Origin: Nocardioides flavescens
GTDB taxonomy: Bacteria; Actinomycetota; Actinomycetes; Propionibacteriales; Nocardioidaceae
Length of the DNA: 64,000 nt
Assembly (NCBI RefSeq): GCF_009823805.1
Contig: NZ_WUEK01000001.1
Location: 206,688-270,687 of the forward strand
Reading direction: 5' to 3'
Shown: one piece after another, positions 46,470-54,875 of the stretch
Layout of the letters: every line of letters starts with the position of its first letter
Numbering within the stretch: the first letter of the stretch is position 1
Notes under the pieces: generated by a model
Database searches by the model: none
The model's input: only the letters and a program-made list of their open reading frames with translations
What the model was told of the DNA's origin: nothing
Made by a program: the position numbers and the translations under genes

Positions 46470-47548
46470 GACGTCACCGGCCGGGGCTCGGGGGCGGCGA
46501 CCGCGGCGAGCAGACCGACCAGCGAGCCGAGCAGCGCCACGAGTGTCACCTGGGGGAACGACGCGAGGTCGGGGTAGGCGACGACGAGCTGGTGCTCGGA
46601 GACCCAGTGCAGCACCGCCCCGGTGGCGATGCCCGAGGCCATCACCGCGAACTCCGGCCAGCGCCACGGGTCGGGCCGGTAGCGGGTGCGCCCGACGCGG
46701 CGCCCGGCGCTCAGCAGGCCGGCGACGGCGGCGGCGACGCCCAGCACGAGCATCGGCGTGCCCAGCAGCCGCGGCACCGAGGTGTCGAGCACGGCGTAGG
46801 TGCCGACGCAGACCCCGCACAGACCGGTCAGCATCAGGGCGCCGGTGACGCGGCGCTCGGCCGGGGTGGCGGTGCCGGCCCGTCCGTAGCCCCGGGTGTC
46901 CATGCCCGCCGCGAGCTGCAACGAGCGGTCGAGGGCGTCCTCGAGGACCGGCACGAGCTGGCGCCGCAACCGACCCGTACGCCGCTCGTCGCCCGCCCGC
47001 AGCGCCTGCGCGGCGCGCACGCGGCGCGCGCTCTCGGCCAGTTGGGGCAGCACCGTCACGGCGACGACGAGCGCGGTGCCGACCTCGTGCAGGGCCGCGG
47101 GCACCGAGCGCAGCAGCCGCTTGGGGTTGGCCAGGGCGTTGGCCGCACCGACGCAGACGACGACGGCGCCGAGCCGCAGGCCGTCGTACAGCCCCGCGAG
47201 CACCGACTCCCGCGTCACGGGCCCGAGCAACCGCAGGCCCAGCACCCAGTCGGGCAGCGGCACCTCGGGCAGGTCGAGCAGCACGTGCCCGCCGCCGACC
47301 CCACCGCCGAGCAGCACCCGGAACAGCACCCGCATCACCACGATGACCACCGCGACGAGCACGTAGAGCCGGAACGCCCGTGCCCACGGCTGCTCCGAGC
47401 GCCGCGCGAACACCACGAGCGAGGCCACCGCCACCACCGTCAGCAGCACCAGCGGGTTGGTCGTGGAGGACGCGGCGACGGCGAGCCCGATGGCCCACAC
47501 CCACCAGGCGACGGGATGCAGGTCCCGTGGCAGGCGGGCCGAGCTCAT
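46466..47548 (-). CDS. ECF transporter transmembrane coupling protein EcfT
   Basis: The 360-residue protein has about six hydrophobic segments and long cytosolic coupling helices (about residues 190-240), with the family A-x-x-RG-type motif in LQLAAGMDTRGYGRAG that contacts the ATPases. It links EcfAA' to the S component. It overlaps the ATPase gene by 4 nt, so the three ECF proteins are made together. The unusual C-terminal extension (about 260-360) contains more hydrophobic helices. ATG 47548 was used; it is 56 bp after the stalk-protein stop. Confidence 0.88.
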   Translation of the reverse strand: MSSARLPRDLHPVAWWVWAIGLAVAASSTTNPLVLLTVVAVASLVVFARRSEQPWARAFRLYVLVAVVIVVMRVLFRVLLGGGVGGGHVLLDLPEVPLPDWVLGLRLLGPVTRESVLAGLYDGLRLGAVVVCVGAANALANPKRLLRSVPAALHEVGTALVVAVTVLPQLAESARRVRAAQALRAGDERRTGRLRRQLVPVLEDALDRSLQLAAGMDTRGYGRAGTATPAERRVTGALMLTGLCGVCVGTYAVLDTSVPRLLGTPMLVLGVAAAVAGLLSAGRRVGRTRYRPDPWRWPEFAVMASGIATGAVLHWVSEHQLVVAYPDLASFPQVTLVALLGSLVGLLAAVAAPEPRPVTS

Positions 47549-47604
47549 CCCCCGATCATCCGTGGTCGCGAGACCCGCCGGGGAATCGGCGGCGGGGCCG
47601 GCGC

Positions 47605-48480
47605 TCAGACGTCGGCGGGCGCCTCGGCGCGGTTGCGCCCGGCGAGCCCGCCGAGCAGCGCGAGGACCGAGGTGATGAGGAGCAGCAGGCCGGGGATGAG
47701 CCACACCGGTGCTCCGCCGCCGGTGGTCGGCTCGGGTGCGGCGCTGGCGAGGTAGGTGTCGCTGGCGTCGGCCTCGGTCTGCGCCCCGGCGGCCGGGGAC
47801 GCCGCGGCGGTCGACGGGACGGCGGCGGCACTGGGGCGGACGGGCTTCGCGGGCTTGCTCGCTGCGGCCGCCGACGCGGACGAGACGGGCGCCGGGGGCG
47901 CGTACTGCGAGGCGCTGGAGCCGCTCGTGGTCGGGGCGTACGTCGGTCGACTGGTCGGCTGGGCCTGCGACTGGCCGCCGTTGTTGCTGCTGCCGTTGTT
48001 GCTGCTGTGGTCGCTGGTGCCCCCCTGGCCACCGTTGCTGCCGCTCCAGCCGCTGGAGCCGCCCTTGCCGTCGTTCTTGCCGCCACCGGACTTCGGCGGC
48101 TTGGGGTCCTTGCCCTGCCCGGGCGCGCCGTGGGTGGGCTGGACGGTCGCCGAGGCCGGCTGCGGCTGCGCGGCCGCGGTCGTCGGATCGGCGGCCTGGA
48201 CGGTCGGCGACGGCTGGGTCGGAGCGGTGGGGGTCTTGGTCGGGGCCTGGCCGGGGCCCTGCCCCTGACCCGGGCCGTTGGGGTCGGTCGGACGCTGCGT
48301 CGGCTTGGTCGGCGCGGTCGGCGTGGCGCGGAGCGCCGCGGCGCTCGCCCGCACGACCGACTGCGAGACCTGGGCGGCCTGACCGAGCGCGGCCTGCGGC
48401 CACCAGGCGACCAGCCCGGCCGCGAGGCCGAGGAGGACGGCGACCAGCGCTCGGGCGAGGCGGGTGCGGCTCGGGCTCAC
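47605..48480 (-). CDS. Membrane-anchored low-complexity surface stalk protein
   Basis: The 291-residue protein has a hydrophobic signal/anchor (about residues 9-30), a long Pro/Thr/Gln/Ser/Gly-rich extracellular region (about 45-255; repeats like APTKPTQRPT and KSGGGKNDGKGGSSG), and a C-terminal membrane helix with a short charged tail (VWLIPGLLLLITSVLALLGGLAG). No sortase motif is clear. It looks like an extended tether, perhaps glycosylated. Its place between the two capture-protein genes and the ECF transporter suggests it spans the wall in the same system. The 112-bp gap upstream may contain its own promoter. Confidence 0.65.
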   Translation of the reverse strand: MSPSRTRLARALVAVLLGLAAGLVAWWPQAALGQAAQVSQSVVRASAAALRATPTAPTKPTQRPTDPNGPGQGQGPGQAPTKTPTAPTQPSPTVQAADPTTAAAQPQPASATVQPTHGAPGQGKDPKPPKSGGGKNDGKGGSSGWSGSNGGQGGTSDHSSNNGSSNNGGQSQAQPTSRPTYAPTTSGSSASQYAPPAPVSSASAAAASKPAKPVRPSAAAVPSTAAASPAAGAQTEADASDTYLASAAPEPTTGGGAPVWLIPGLLLLITSVLALLGGLAGRNRAEAPADV

Positions 48481-48592
48481 CGTCGGCTCCTGTGCGGTGG
48501 AGGCGGACCGTGCCGGACGGGTCCGGACGGTGGTCTGGTCGACCTCGCGGAGACTAACCCACGAGGACCCACAGCACCGCCACAGCGAGGTG

Positions 48593-49558
48593 TCAGCCTG
48601 TGGACTGCCGACGGCGACGCACGACGAACGCGCCCGCCGCTGCACCGAGCACCAGCACGATCACCAGCGGAGCCACCCACGCGGGCAGCGCCCCGTCGGT
48701 GGTCGCCGACGCCGGTGAGGCGTCGTCGTACGGCGCGTCGTTCGCCGCGCTCGACGGCAGGACCTCGCTCGGGCTCGGGGCTGCTGACGACGGCGTCGCC
48801 GGCGACGTCGGTGCCGGCGCCGGGGCACTCGGTGCGGTCGACGGCTGGACGGCCGAGGCCGACGCAGAGGCAGGGGACGACACCGACGCGGAGGCGGACG
48901 GGCTGCTCGACGGAGCCGTCGGAGCGGTCGTCGGCTCCGTGCTGGGCTGACGCGTGGGCCGAGACGTCGGCTGGCGGGTCGGCTGGCGGGTCGGCTTGGC
49001 GCTCGGCTTGGCGCTCGGCTGACGCGTGGGAGCGGCGGTGGGGCTCGGTGCCGCGGACGCCGGAGCGGCGTTGACGGGCGGCGCGACGGCAGGGGCGGTG
49101 CGCGTGCTGCTGTCCTGCCAGACGAAGGCGACCGACCCGCCCTCGGGGACGCGGAAGCCGCTGACCCCGTAGCTGGCGTAGGTCCAGGTGCCGGTGCCGG
49201 TGCGGCCGTCGGACCACCACAGACCCCAGTAGGCGTTCGCAGCCGGCGTGTCGACGCACGCCTCGTCCGAGCCCGACGGCTGGCCGGCGACCCGGCACAC
49301 GAAGCCCGGCTGGCTCTGCACGTAGGTGAGGGGGAAGCCGGCGTCGGGGAAGAGCGCGGCGGGGGTCCGGCCGCCGGCCACGCAGCCGGACTGGACGGAC
49401 CCGCCGAGCGAGCCGGGGTCGACGACGACGCTGGCCCCGGCCGACGTGGAGCACGTCGCGGCCTGAGCGGCCGGCGCGCTCGCGAGTCCCGCCGTCGTCG
49501 CCGCCGCGGTCACGAGGACCGCGGCGGCGAGACGAGCGGTGTGGCGCAGGAGGGACAC
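48593..49558 (-). CDS. Surface protein with a transcobalamin C-terminal-like (DUF4430-type) domain
   Basis: The 321-residue protein has a signal peptide (residues 5-32, AQA-A). A small globular domain (about 33-160) has cysteines and the pattern AYWGLWWSD-TWTYASYGVSGFRVPEGGSVAFVW, resembling the small beta-domain of transcobalamin/intrinsic factor (DUF4430-type). A Ser/Thr/Pro and KPSAKPTRQPTRQPT repeat stalk follows (about 175-270), then a C-terminal helix and RRRRQSTG tail. A cobalamin-binding role is inferred from this similarity and the riboswitch. It lies 2 bp after the barrel protein gene. Confidence 0.68.
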   Translation of the reverse strand: MSLLRHTARLAAAVLVTAAATTAGLASAPAAQAATCSTSAGASVVVDPGSLGGSVQSGCVAGGRTPAALFPDAGFPLTYVQSQPGFVCRVAGQPSGSDEACVDTPAANAYWGLWWSDGRTGTGTWTYASYGVSGFRVPEGGSVAFVWQDSSTRTAPAVAPPVNAAPASAAPSPTAAPTRQPSAKPSAKPTRQPTRQPTSRPTRQPSTEPTTAPTAPSSSPSASASVSSPASASASAVQPSTAPSAPAPAPTSPATPSSAAPSPSEVLPSSAANDAPYDDASPASATTDGALPAWVAPLVIVLVLGAAAGAFVVRRRRQSTG

Positions 49559-49560
49559 CG

Positions 49561-51090
49561 TCAGCGCGTCACGGTGAAGCGGTAGACGGCCTTGCGGTTG
49601 CCGTACGCGCCCTGGGCGACGAGCTTGTGCTGGCCGAGGCCGTAGCGGGCCCGGAAGCGAGCGACGAAGACGCCCTTGGCGTTGGCCTTGCCCTTGGCGA
49701 CGACCTTGCCGTCGACGACGATGCGGGCGCGCTCCTTCGAGGCCAGCTTGCGGACCTTGACCACGACGCGGTCGCCGCGCTCGACGCGCTTGGCGAAGGC
49801 CGCCTTGAGCCGGGTGCGCGGGAGCGGGGTGACGGTCTTGGCGACCTCGCCGGGGCCGGTCGTGGCCGACACGGTGTAGGCCTCGGTCGCCTTGCGGCGG
49901 GTCTTGACGGTGACCTCGACCTTGCCGCCGGTGACGGTCACGGCCTGCGTGCCGGTCGGCGTGGTGACGCAGACCCGCTCGCCGTCCGGGGCGCCCTTGA
50001 TGCGGAAGGTCGACGTGGCACCGGCCTTGACGTAGCCGCCCTTGGGGCCGCGCAGGCGCAGCTCGGACTTGGCCGTCTTGTCCCACGGCAGGCCGAGCGC
50101 GGCCTGCGCGGTCGGCAGGCGCCAGGAGTAGACGTCGGCCGGGTCGATGCCGTTGGTCCTGCCGTCGGTCAGCGTGGCCTGGTCGTAGGCGACCGCTCCG
50201 ACCGCCGTGGCGAGCGGACCGGTGGTGCCGGCCGGCACCTGCAGGCTGCGCAGGAACGTCCCCGCGCGGTCGGCCGCACCGACCTCGCACGACGCGCCGA
50301 GCGCGGCGGCGGCCAGGCCCGTGCTGTTGGTGTTGGCCGACGGCACGAAGCTCGAGCCGATGAAGGAGCCGTCCGCCGCCTGACGTGCCTTGAGCCAGGC
50401 GATCGCCCGGTCGACGGCGGCCTTGACGTTGGGCTCGGCGAGCCGGCCCTGCAGCCCGAGGACGGCCTGGGCGGTCGCGTCGGTGTCGGGAGCGGACTCG
50501 TCGCCGCACGCGGTGCCCTCGAAGGGGATGAAGAAGCCGGCCGGGCACTGCTGACCGAGCAGGAAGGCCGTTGCCTGGGCGGCCTCGGGGCTCTTCGCCG
50601 CGGTCAGGGCGTCGACGCCGAGCGCCTGGCCGTAGGCGGAGTAGCTGCCGCCGTTGGAGTCGGTGAGCTTGCCGTCGGCCGCGGTCAGCGACTCCAGACG
50701 GCTCACCAGGTTGACGCCGCCGAAGGCCGTGCCGTTGCCGCCGGTGGCCTGCACCAGGTCGAGGACCTGCGCGGTGCGGACGCCGTACTGCGTGGCGCCG
50801 TTCTGGATGTAGTCGTTGACCGACGGGGCGATCGCGTCGCGGATCTGGGTCGCGACGGCGGGGTTGCCGCCCTCGAGCTGACCGAGGGCGATGTCGATGC
50901 TGACGCTGTAGTTGACGGTGCCGCCGGGACGGAACAGGCCGTTGCTGAGCTGCGTGGTGAGCCACGAGGCGGCCGACGTGCTGGACGGGCCGGGGGCGGC
51001 CTGGGCGGCCGGCCCGAACCCGGAGACGAGCCCCAGGGCGAGAGCCGGCGCGGCGACGAGTGCCGCGACCCGGCGGGTGGTGGTGCGCAT
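49561..51090 (-). CDS. Secreted alpha/alpha-barrel (transcobalamin/prenyltransferase-like) protein with Ig-like tail
   Basis: The 509-residue protein has a signal peptide (residues 8-31, AQA-AP). Helical repeats (about 35-335: ASWLTTQLSNGLF, IDIALGQLEGG, DTDATAQAVLGLQ, AIAWLKARQAADGSF, STGLAAAALGASCE) match the alpha6/alpha6 barrel of transcobalamin/intrinsic factor and squalene cyclase-like families. Two C-terminal beta domains follow (about 345-509), without anchor. With the riboswitch and the transcobalamin-like partner encoded next, cobalamin capture is the best reading; a carbohydrate or terpenoid role cannot be ruled out. First gene of the cluster. Confidence 0.72.
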   Translation of the reverse strand: MRTTTRRVAALVAAPALALGLVSGFGPAAQAAPGPSSTSAASWLTTQLSNGLFRPGGTVNYSVSIDIALGQLEGGNPAVATQIRDAIAPSVNDYIQNGATQYGVRTAQVLDLVQATGGNGTAFGGVNLVSRLESLTAADGKLTDSNGGSYSAYGQALGVDALTAAKSPEAAQATAFLLGQQCPAGFFIPFEGTACGDESAPDTDATAQAVLGLQGRLAEPNVKAAVDRAIAWLKARQAADGSFIGSSFVPSANTNSTGLAAAALGASCEVGAADRAGTFLRSLQVPAGTTGPLATAVGAVAYDQATLTDGRTNGIDPADVYSWRLPTAQAALGLPWDKTAKSELRLRGPKGGYVKAGATSTFRIKGAPDGERVCVTTPTGTQAVTVTGGKVEVTVKTRRKATEAYTVSATTGPGEVAKTVTPLPRTRLKAAFAKRVERGDRVVVKVRKLASKERARIVVDGKVVAKGKANAKGVFVARFRARYGLGQHKLVAQGAYGNRKAVYRFTVTR

Positions 51091-51100
51091 GGTGGTCCTT

Positions 51101-51300
51101 CCCGCTGCACGAGCGGGCAGGCTCCACGAGGGAGTCCGACCCGCTGCGTTCCTCGACAGCGACTGGTCAGGAAACGCACCGCGGCAGGTGCTCCGGCTCG
51201 CTCGCCCCTCGCGCGGCGTACGGACTCGTACGGCGGGAGGCGGGCCTACGGTTGCGGGTCAGCGCCGGACTCGGACCGGCTTCCCCTGCTGTGGGCGTCG
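51101..51300 (-). ncRNA. Cobalamin (B12) riboswitch
   Basis: On the minus strand the aptamer core reads GGGGAAGCCGGTCCGAGTCC and then GGCGCTGACCCGCAACCGTA (51246-51286), matching the B12 riboswitch signature GGGAA-CCGGT-TCCGG-GC-CCCGCAACTGT. The B12 box follows as GAGCCGGAGCACCTGCCGC (51181-51199). Downstream, CCCGCT/AGCGGG (51101-51117) forms a hairpin abutting the AAGGA ribosome site of the barrel-protein gene, a plausible translational expression platform. The switch should turn the cluster off when cobalamin is abundant. Outer boundaries are approximate. Confidence 0.93.
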
Positions 51301-51386
51301 ACTGGATGGAGTTGTCAGATCCCCGGCACCGTACCTCGCCCCCGGCACGGCGGAGAATCGCGCGCCGGGCGGGGGCACTTCCTGAC

Positions 51387-51444
51387 GTTCTGGGGTGTTG
51401 CAACACCCCAGAACGGTCGGGATCCCAGCAGATGCTGGGATCCC
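51387..51444. repeat. Two palindromes after gatB (repeat family C, copy 2)
   Basis: GTTCTGGGGTGTTG-CAACACCCCAGAAC (51387-51414) is a perfect 28-bp palindrome. GGGATCCCAGCA-GA-TGCTGGGATCCC (51419-51444) is a second. Together they match the elements after ilvD, starting at the same distance from the stop codon. Probably a terminator for gatB. Confidence 0.8.
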
Positions 51445-51451
51445 GACACCC

Positions 51452-52963
51452 TCAGGACAGCTTGGCCAGGATCAGCTCGCGCACCTTGCCGGCGTCGGCC
51501 TGCCCGCGCATCGACTTCATGACGGCGCCGATGAGGGCGCCGGCGGCGGCGTGCTTGCCGTCGCGGATCTTGTCCGCGACGTCGGGGTTGGCGGCGATGG
51601 CCTCGTCGACGGCGGCCGAGAGGGCGCCGTCGTCGGAGACGATGGCCAGGCTGCGGGCGGCGACGATCTCGGCCGGGGTGCCCTCGCCGGCGAAGAGGCC
51701 GTCGAAGACCTGGCGGGCGAGCTTGTCGTTGAGGGTGCCGTCGTCGACGAGCCCCTGCACGGCGGCGACGTCGGCCGGGGTGACGCCCAGCGAGGTGAGC
51801 TCCTGGCCCGCGTCGTTGGCGCGGCGGGCGAGCTCGCCGAGCCACCACTTGCGGGCGGCCTGCGGGGCGGCGCCGAGGGCGACGGTCTCCTCGACGAGAC
51901 CGAGGGCGCCCGCACCGACGGTGTCACGCATCTCGAGGTCGCTGAAGCCCCACTCCGACTGCAGCCGGGCGCGCTTCTCGGTGGGGTTCTCGGGCAGCGT
52001 GCCGCGCAGCTCCTCGACCCACTCGCGCGACGGCGCGACGGGCACGAGGTCGGGCTCGGGGAAGTAGCGGTAGTCCTCGGCGTCGGACTTCTCGCGCCCG
52101 CTCGTGGTGATCCCGGTGTCCTCGTGCCAGTGGCGCGTCTCCTGCAGGATCGAGCGGCCGGAGTCGAGCACCGCCGCGTGGCGCTGCATCTCGTAGCGCA
52201 CCGCGCGCTCGACCGAGCGGAACGAGTTGACGTTCTTGGTCTCGGTGCGGGTGCCAAGCGTGCCCGACCCCTTCGGCGAGAGCGAGAGGTTGACGTCGGC
52301 GCGCAGGTTGCCCTGGTCCATCCGCGCCTCGGAGACGCCGAGCGCGACGATGAGGTCGCGCAGCTGCGCGACGTACGCGCGGGCGACGGCCGGGGCCTTC
52401 TCCCCCGCGCCGAGGATCGGGCGGGTGACGATCTCGATGAGCGGGATGCCGGCGCGGTTGTAGTCGACCAGGGAGTGGTCGGCGCCGTGGATGCGACCGG
52501 TGGAGCCGCCGACGTGGGTCGACTTGCCGGTGTCCTCCTCCATGTGGGCGCGCTCGATCTCGACGCGGAACGTCTCGCCGTCCACGTCGACGTCCATGTA
52601 GCCGTCGAAGCAGATCGGCTCGTCGTACTGCGACGTCTGGAAGTTCTTCGGCATGTCCGGGTAGAAGTAGTTCTTCCGCGCGAAGCGGCACCACTCGGCG
52701 ATCTCGCAGTTGAGCGCGAGCCCGATCCGGATCGCGGACTCCACGGCCTTGCCGTTGACGACCGGCATCGCGCCGGGCAGGCCGAGGCAGGTCGGGCAGA
52801 CGTGGCTGTTGGGCTCGCCGCCGAAGGTCGCGGGGCAGCCGCAGAACATCTTGGTCGCGGTGTTGAGCTCGACGTGGACCTCGAGCCCGAGGGCCGGGTC
52901 GTACGCCGCGAGCACGGTGTCGAAGTCGACGAGCTCGACGTCGTCGTGGGAGGTCGTGGTCAT
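51452..52963 (-). CDS. gatB: Aspartyl/glutamyl-tRNA amidotransferase subunit B
   Basis: The 503-residue protein activates Glu-tRNA(Gln) or Asp-tRNA(Asn) by phosphorylation in the GatCAB complex. The metal-binding CxC/CxxC set is in [10 protein letters not shown] and [18 protein letters not shown] and IEIVTRPIL segments and the C-terminal YqeY-like tRNA-binding domain (about residues 360-503) are present. It overlaps gatA by 4 nt (ATGA), so it is co-translated. The stop is followed directly by repeat family C. Confidence 0.96.
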   Translation of the reverse strand: MTTTSHDDVELVDFDTVLAAYDPALGLEVHVELNTATKMFCGCPATFGGEPNSHVCPTCLGLPGAMPVVNGKAVESAIRIGLALNCEIAEWCRFARKNYFYPDMPKNFQTSQYDEPICFDGYMDVDVDGETFRVEIERAHMEEDTGKSTHVGGSTGRIHGADHSLVDYNRAGIPLIEIVTRPILGAGEKAPAVARAYVAQLRDLIVALGVSEARMDQGNLRADVNLSLSPKGSGTLGTRTETKNVNSFRSVERAVRYEMQRHAAVLDSGRSILQETRHWHEDTGITTSGREKSDAEDYRYFPEPDLVPVAPSREWVEELRGTLPENPTEKRARLQSEWGFSDLEMRDTVGAGALGLVEETVALGAAPQAARKWWLGELARRANDAGQELTSLGVTPADVAAVQGLVDDGTLNDKLARQVFDGLFAGEGTPAEIVAARSLAIVSDDGALSAAVDEAIAANPDVADKIRDGKHAAAGALIGAVMKSMRGQADAGKVRELILAKLS

Positions 52964-54501
52964 GCGGACGCACCTTCCGAGGGCAGGGCCGGGGCCTGGG
53001 CGAGCAGCGGGCCGCCCCACTGCTCGACCAGCAGGGACTCGAGCGCGGCGCCAACGCGGTAGCAGCGGTCGTCGGCGAGCGCGGGGGCCAGGATCTGGAA
53101 CCCGGCCGGCAGGCCGTCCTCGGAGGCGAGGCCGCTGGGCACCGAGATGCCCGGCACGCCGGCGAGGTTGGCGGGGATGGTGGCGAGGTCGTTGAGGTAC
53201 ATCGCCAGCGGGTCGTCGACCTTCTCCCCGATCGGGAACGCCGTGGTCGGCGCGGTCGGCGAGACCAGCACGTCGACGCTCTCGAACGCCGCGGCGAAGT
53301 CTCGGCTGATCAGCGTCCGCACCTTCTGCGCCTGGCCGTAGTAGGCGTCGTAGTAGCCGCTGGAGAGGGCGTAGGTGCCGATCATGATGCGGCGCTTGAC
53401 CTCGTCGCCGAAGCCGGCGGCGCGGGTGGCCTTCATGACCTCCTCGGCGGAAGGCGAGGCGACGCCCTCGGGCAGCACCCGCAGGCCGTAGCGCATCGCG
53501 TCGAACTTCGCGAGGTTGCTCGACGCCTCGGCCGGCATCACGAGGTAGTAGGTCGCCAGCGCGTGCACGAAGCTCGGGCACGACACCTCGACGACGTCGG
53601 CCCCGGCCTTGACGAGCAGGTCGAGCGACTCGCGGAACCGGTCCTGCACGCCCGCCTGCCAGCCGTCACCACCCAGCTCGGTGATGACGCCGATGCGCAC
53701 CCCGCTCATGTCACCGGTCGCGCCCTGGCGGGCGGCGTCCACGATGCCGGGCAGCGGCTGGGCGATCGAGGTGGAGTCGAGCGGGTCGTGGCCGCCGATC
53801 AGCTCGTGCAGCAGCGCCGCGTCGAGGACGGTGCGGGTGACCGGGCCGACCTGGTCGAGGCTGTTGGCCATCGCGACGAGGCCGTAGCGCGAGACCCCGC
53901 CGTACGTCGGCTTGGTGCCGACGGTGCCGGTCACCGCACCGGGCTGGCGGATCGAGCCGCCGGTGTCGGTGCCGAGCGCCAGCGGCGCCTCGAAGGCGGC
54001 CACCGCGGCGGCCGAGCCGCCGCCCGAGCCACCGGGGATGCGGGTGAGGTCCCACGGGTTGTGGGTGGGGCCGTACGCCGAGTGCTCGGTCGAGGAGCCC
54101 ATGGCGAACTCGTCCATGTTGGTCTTGCCGAGGATCGGCAGCCCCGCCTCACGGAGCTTGGCGACCACCGTGGCGTCGTACGGCGGGACCCAGCCCTCGA
54201 GGATCTTGGAGCCGCAGGTGGTCGGCAGACCGCGGGTGGCGAGCACGTCCTTGACCGCGATCGGCACGCCGTCGAGGGCCGAGGCCGGCTGCCCGGCGGC
54301 GCGGCGCTCGTCGGCCGCGGCGGCCTGGGCGAGCGCGCCCTCGGCGTCGACGTGGAGGAAGGCGTGGACCGCGCCGTCGACGGCGGCGATGCGGTCGAGG
54401 CTCGCACGCGTGAGCTCGACGCTGGTGGTCGCGCCGGAGGCGAGGTCGTCGGCGAGGTCGGCCGCGGAGCGGGTCAGGACCTCGGGCAGGTCGGCGCTCA
54501 C
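52960..54501 (-). CDS. gatA: Aspartyl/glutamyl-tRNA amidotransferase subunit A
   Basis: The 513-residue amidase frees ammonia from glutamine or asparagine for GatB. The Ser-cis-Ser-Lys triad is complete: Lys84 (AVKDV), Ser159 and Ser183 ([11 protein letters not shown] and GTDTGGSIR), with the same spacing as in Staphylococcus GatA. It overlaps gatC by 4 nt and gatB by 4 nt, forming one gatC-gatA-gatB operon. Confidence 0.97.
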   Translation of the reverse strand: MSADLPEVLTRSAADLADDLASGATTSVELTRASLDRIAAVDGAVHAFLHVDAEGALAQAAAADERRAAGQPASALDGVPIAVKDVLATRGLPTTCGSKILEGWVPPYDATVVAKLREAGLPILGKTNMDEFAMGSSTEHSAYGPTHNPWDLTRIPGGSGGGSAAAVAAFEAPLALGTDTGGSIRQPGAVTGTVGTKPTYGGVSRYGLVAMANSLDQVGPVTRTVLDAALLHELIGGHDPLDSTSIAQPLPGIVDAARQGATGDMSGVRIGVITELGGDGWQAGVQDRFRESLDLLVKAGADVVEVSCPSFVHALATYYLVMPAEASSNLAKFDAMRYGLRVLPEGVASPSAEEVMKATRAAGFGDEVKRRIMIGTYALSSGYYDAYYGQAQKVRTLISRDFAAAFESVDVLVSPTAPTTAFPIGEKVDDPLAMYLNDLATIPANLAGVPGISVPSGLASEDGLPAGFQILAPALADDRCYRVGAALESLLVEQWGGPLLAQAPALPSEGASA

Positions 54502-54800
54502 TGCTCGTCCCCCAGGATGCGCGGCACGGAGAAGCGCTGCTGGTCCACGTCGGGGGCCCCCGAGAGCGCCTCGGCGGGCGTCAGGCTCGGGCGCACGACG
54601 TCGTCGCGGAAGACGTTGGTCAGCGGCAGCGCGTGCGACGTCGGGGGGACGTCGTCACCGGCCACCCCGCGGATGGAGGCGACGGAGTCGAGGATCACCG
54701 ACAACTGGGGCGCGAGGTGGTCGAGCTCGGCGTCGGTGAGGTCGATCCGGGCGAGGTCGGCCAGGTGGGCCACCTCGTCACGGGAGAGCGAGTCGGGCAT
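54498..54800 (-). CDS. gatC: Aspartyl/glutamyl-tRNA amidotransferase subunit C
   Basis: The 100-residue protein is the belt subunit stabilising GatA-Gat[30 protein letters not shown] and the C-terminal [12 protein letters not shown] with R-x-D are conserved. It is the first gene of gatCAB; the promoter probably lies in the roughly 30 bp before the heme-operon terminator (54801-54828). Confidence 0.95.
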   Translation of the reverse strand: MPDSLSRDEVAHLADLARIDLTDAELDHLAPQLSVILDSVASIRGVAGDDVPPTSHALPLTNVFRDDVVRPSLTPAEALSGAPDVDQQRFSVPRILGDEQ

Positions 54801-54828
54801 GGGGTCGATCCTAGGGAAGTGCGACGAC

Positions 54829-54859
54829 GGCCGGGTCGCCGCCTTGCGGCGACCCGGCC
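54829..54859 (-). terminator. Terminator hairpin between the haem operon and gatC
   Basis: GGCCGGGTCGCC (54829-54840) pairs perfectly with GGCGACCCGGCC (54848-54859) around a 7-nt loop. It lies 17 bp past the stop of the HtaA-domain gene on the minus strand and before gatC, so it should end the haem operon. Confidence 0.75.
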
Positions 54860-54875
54860 CGCGCTGTGCCGGGCG

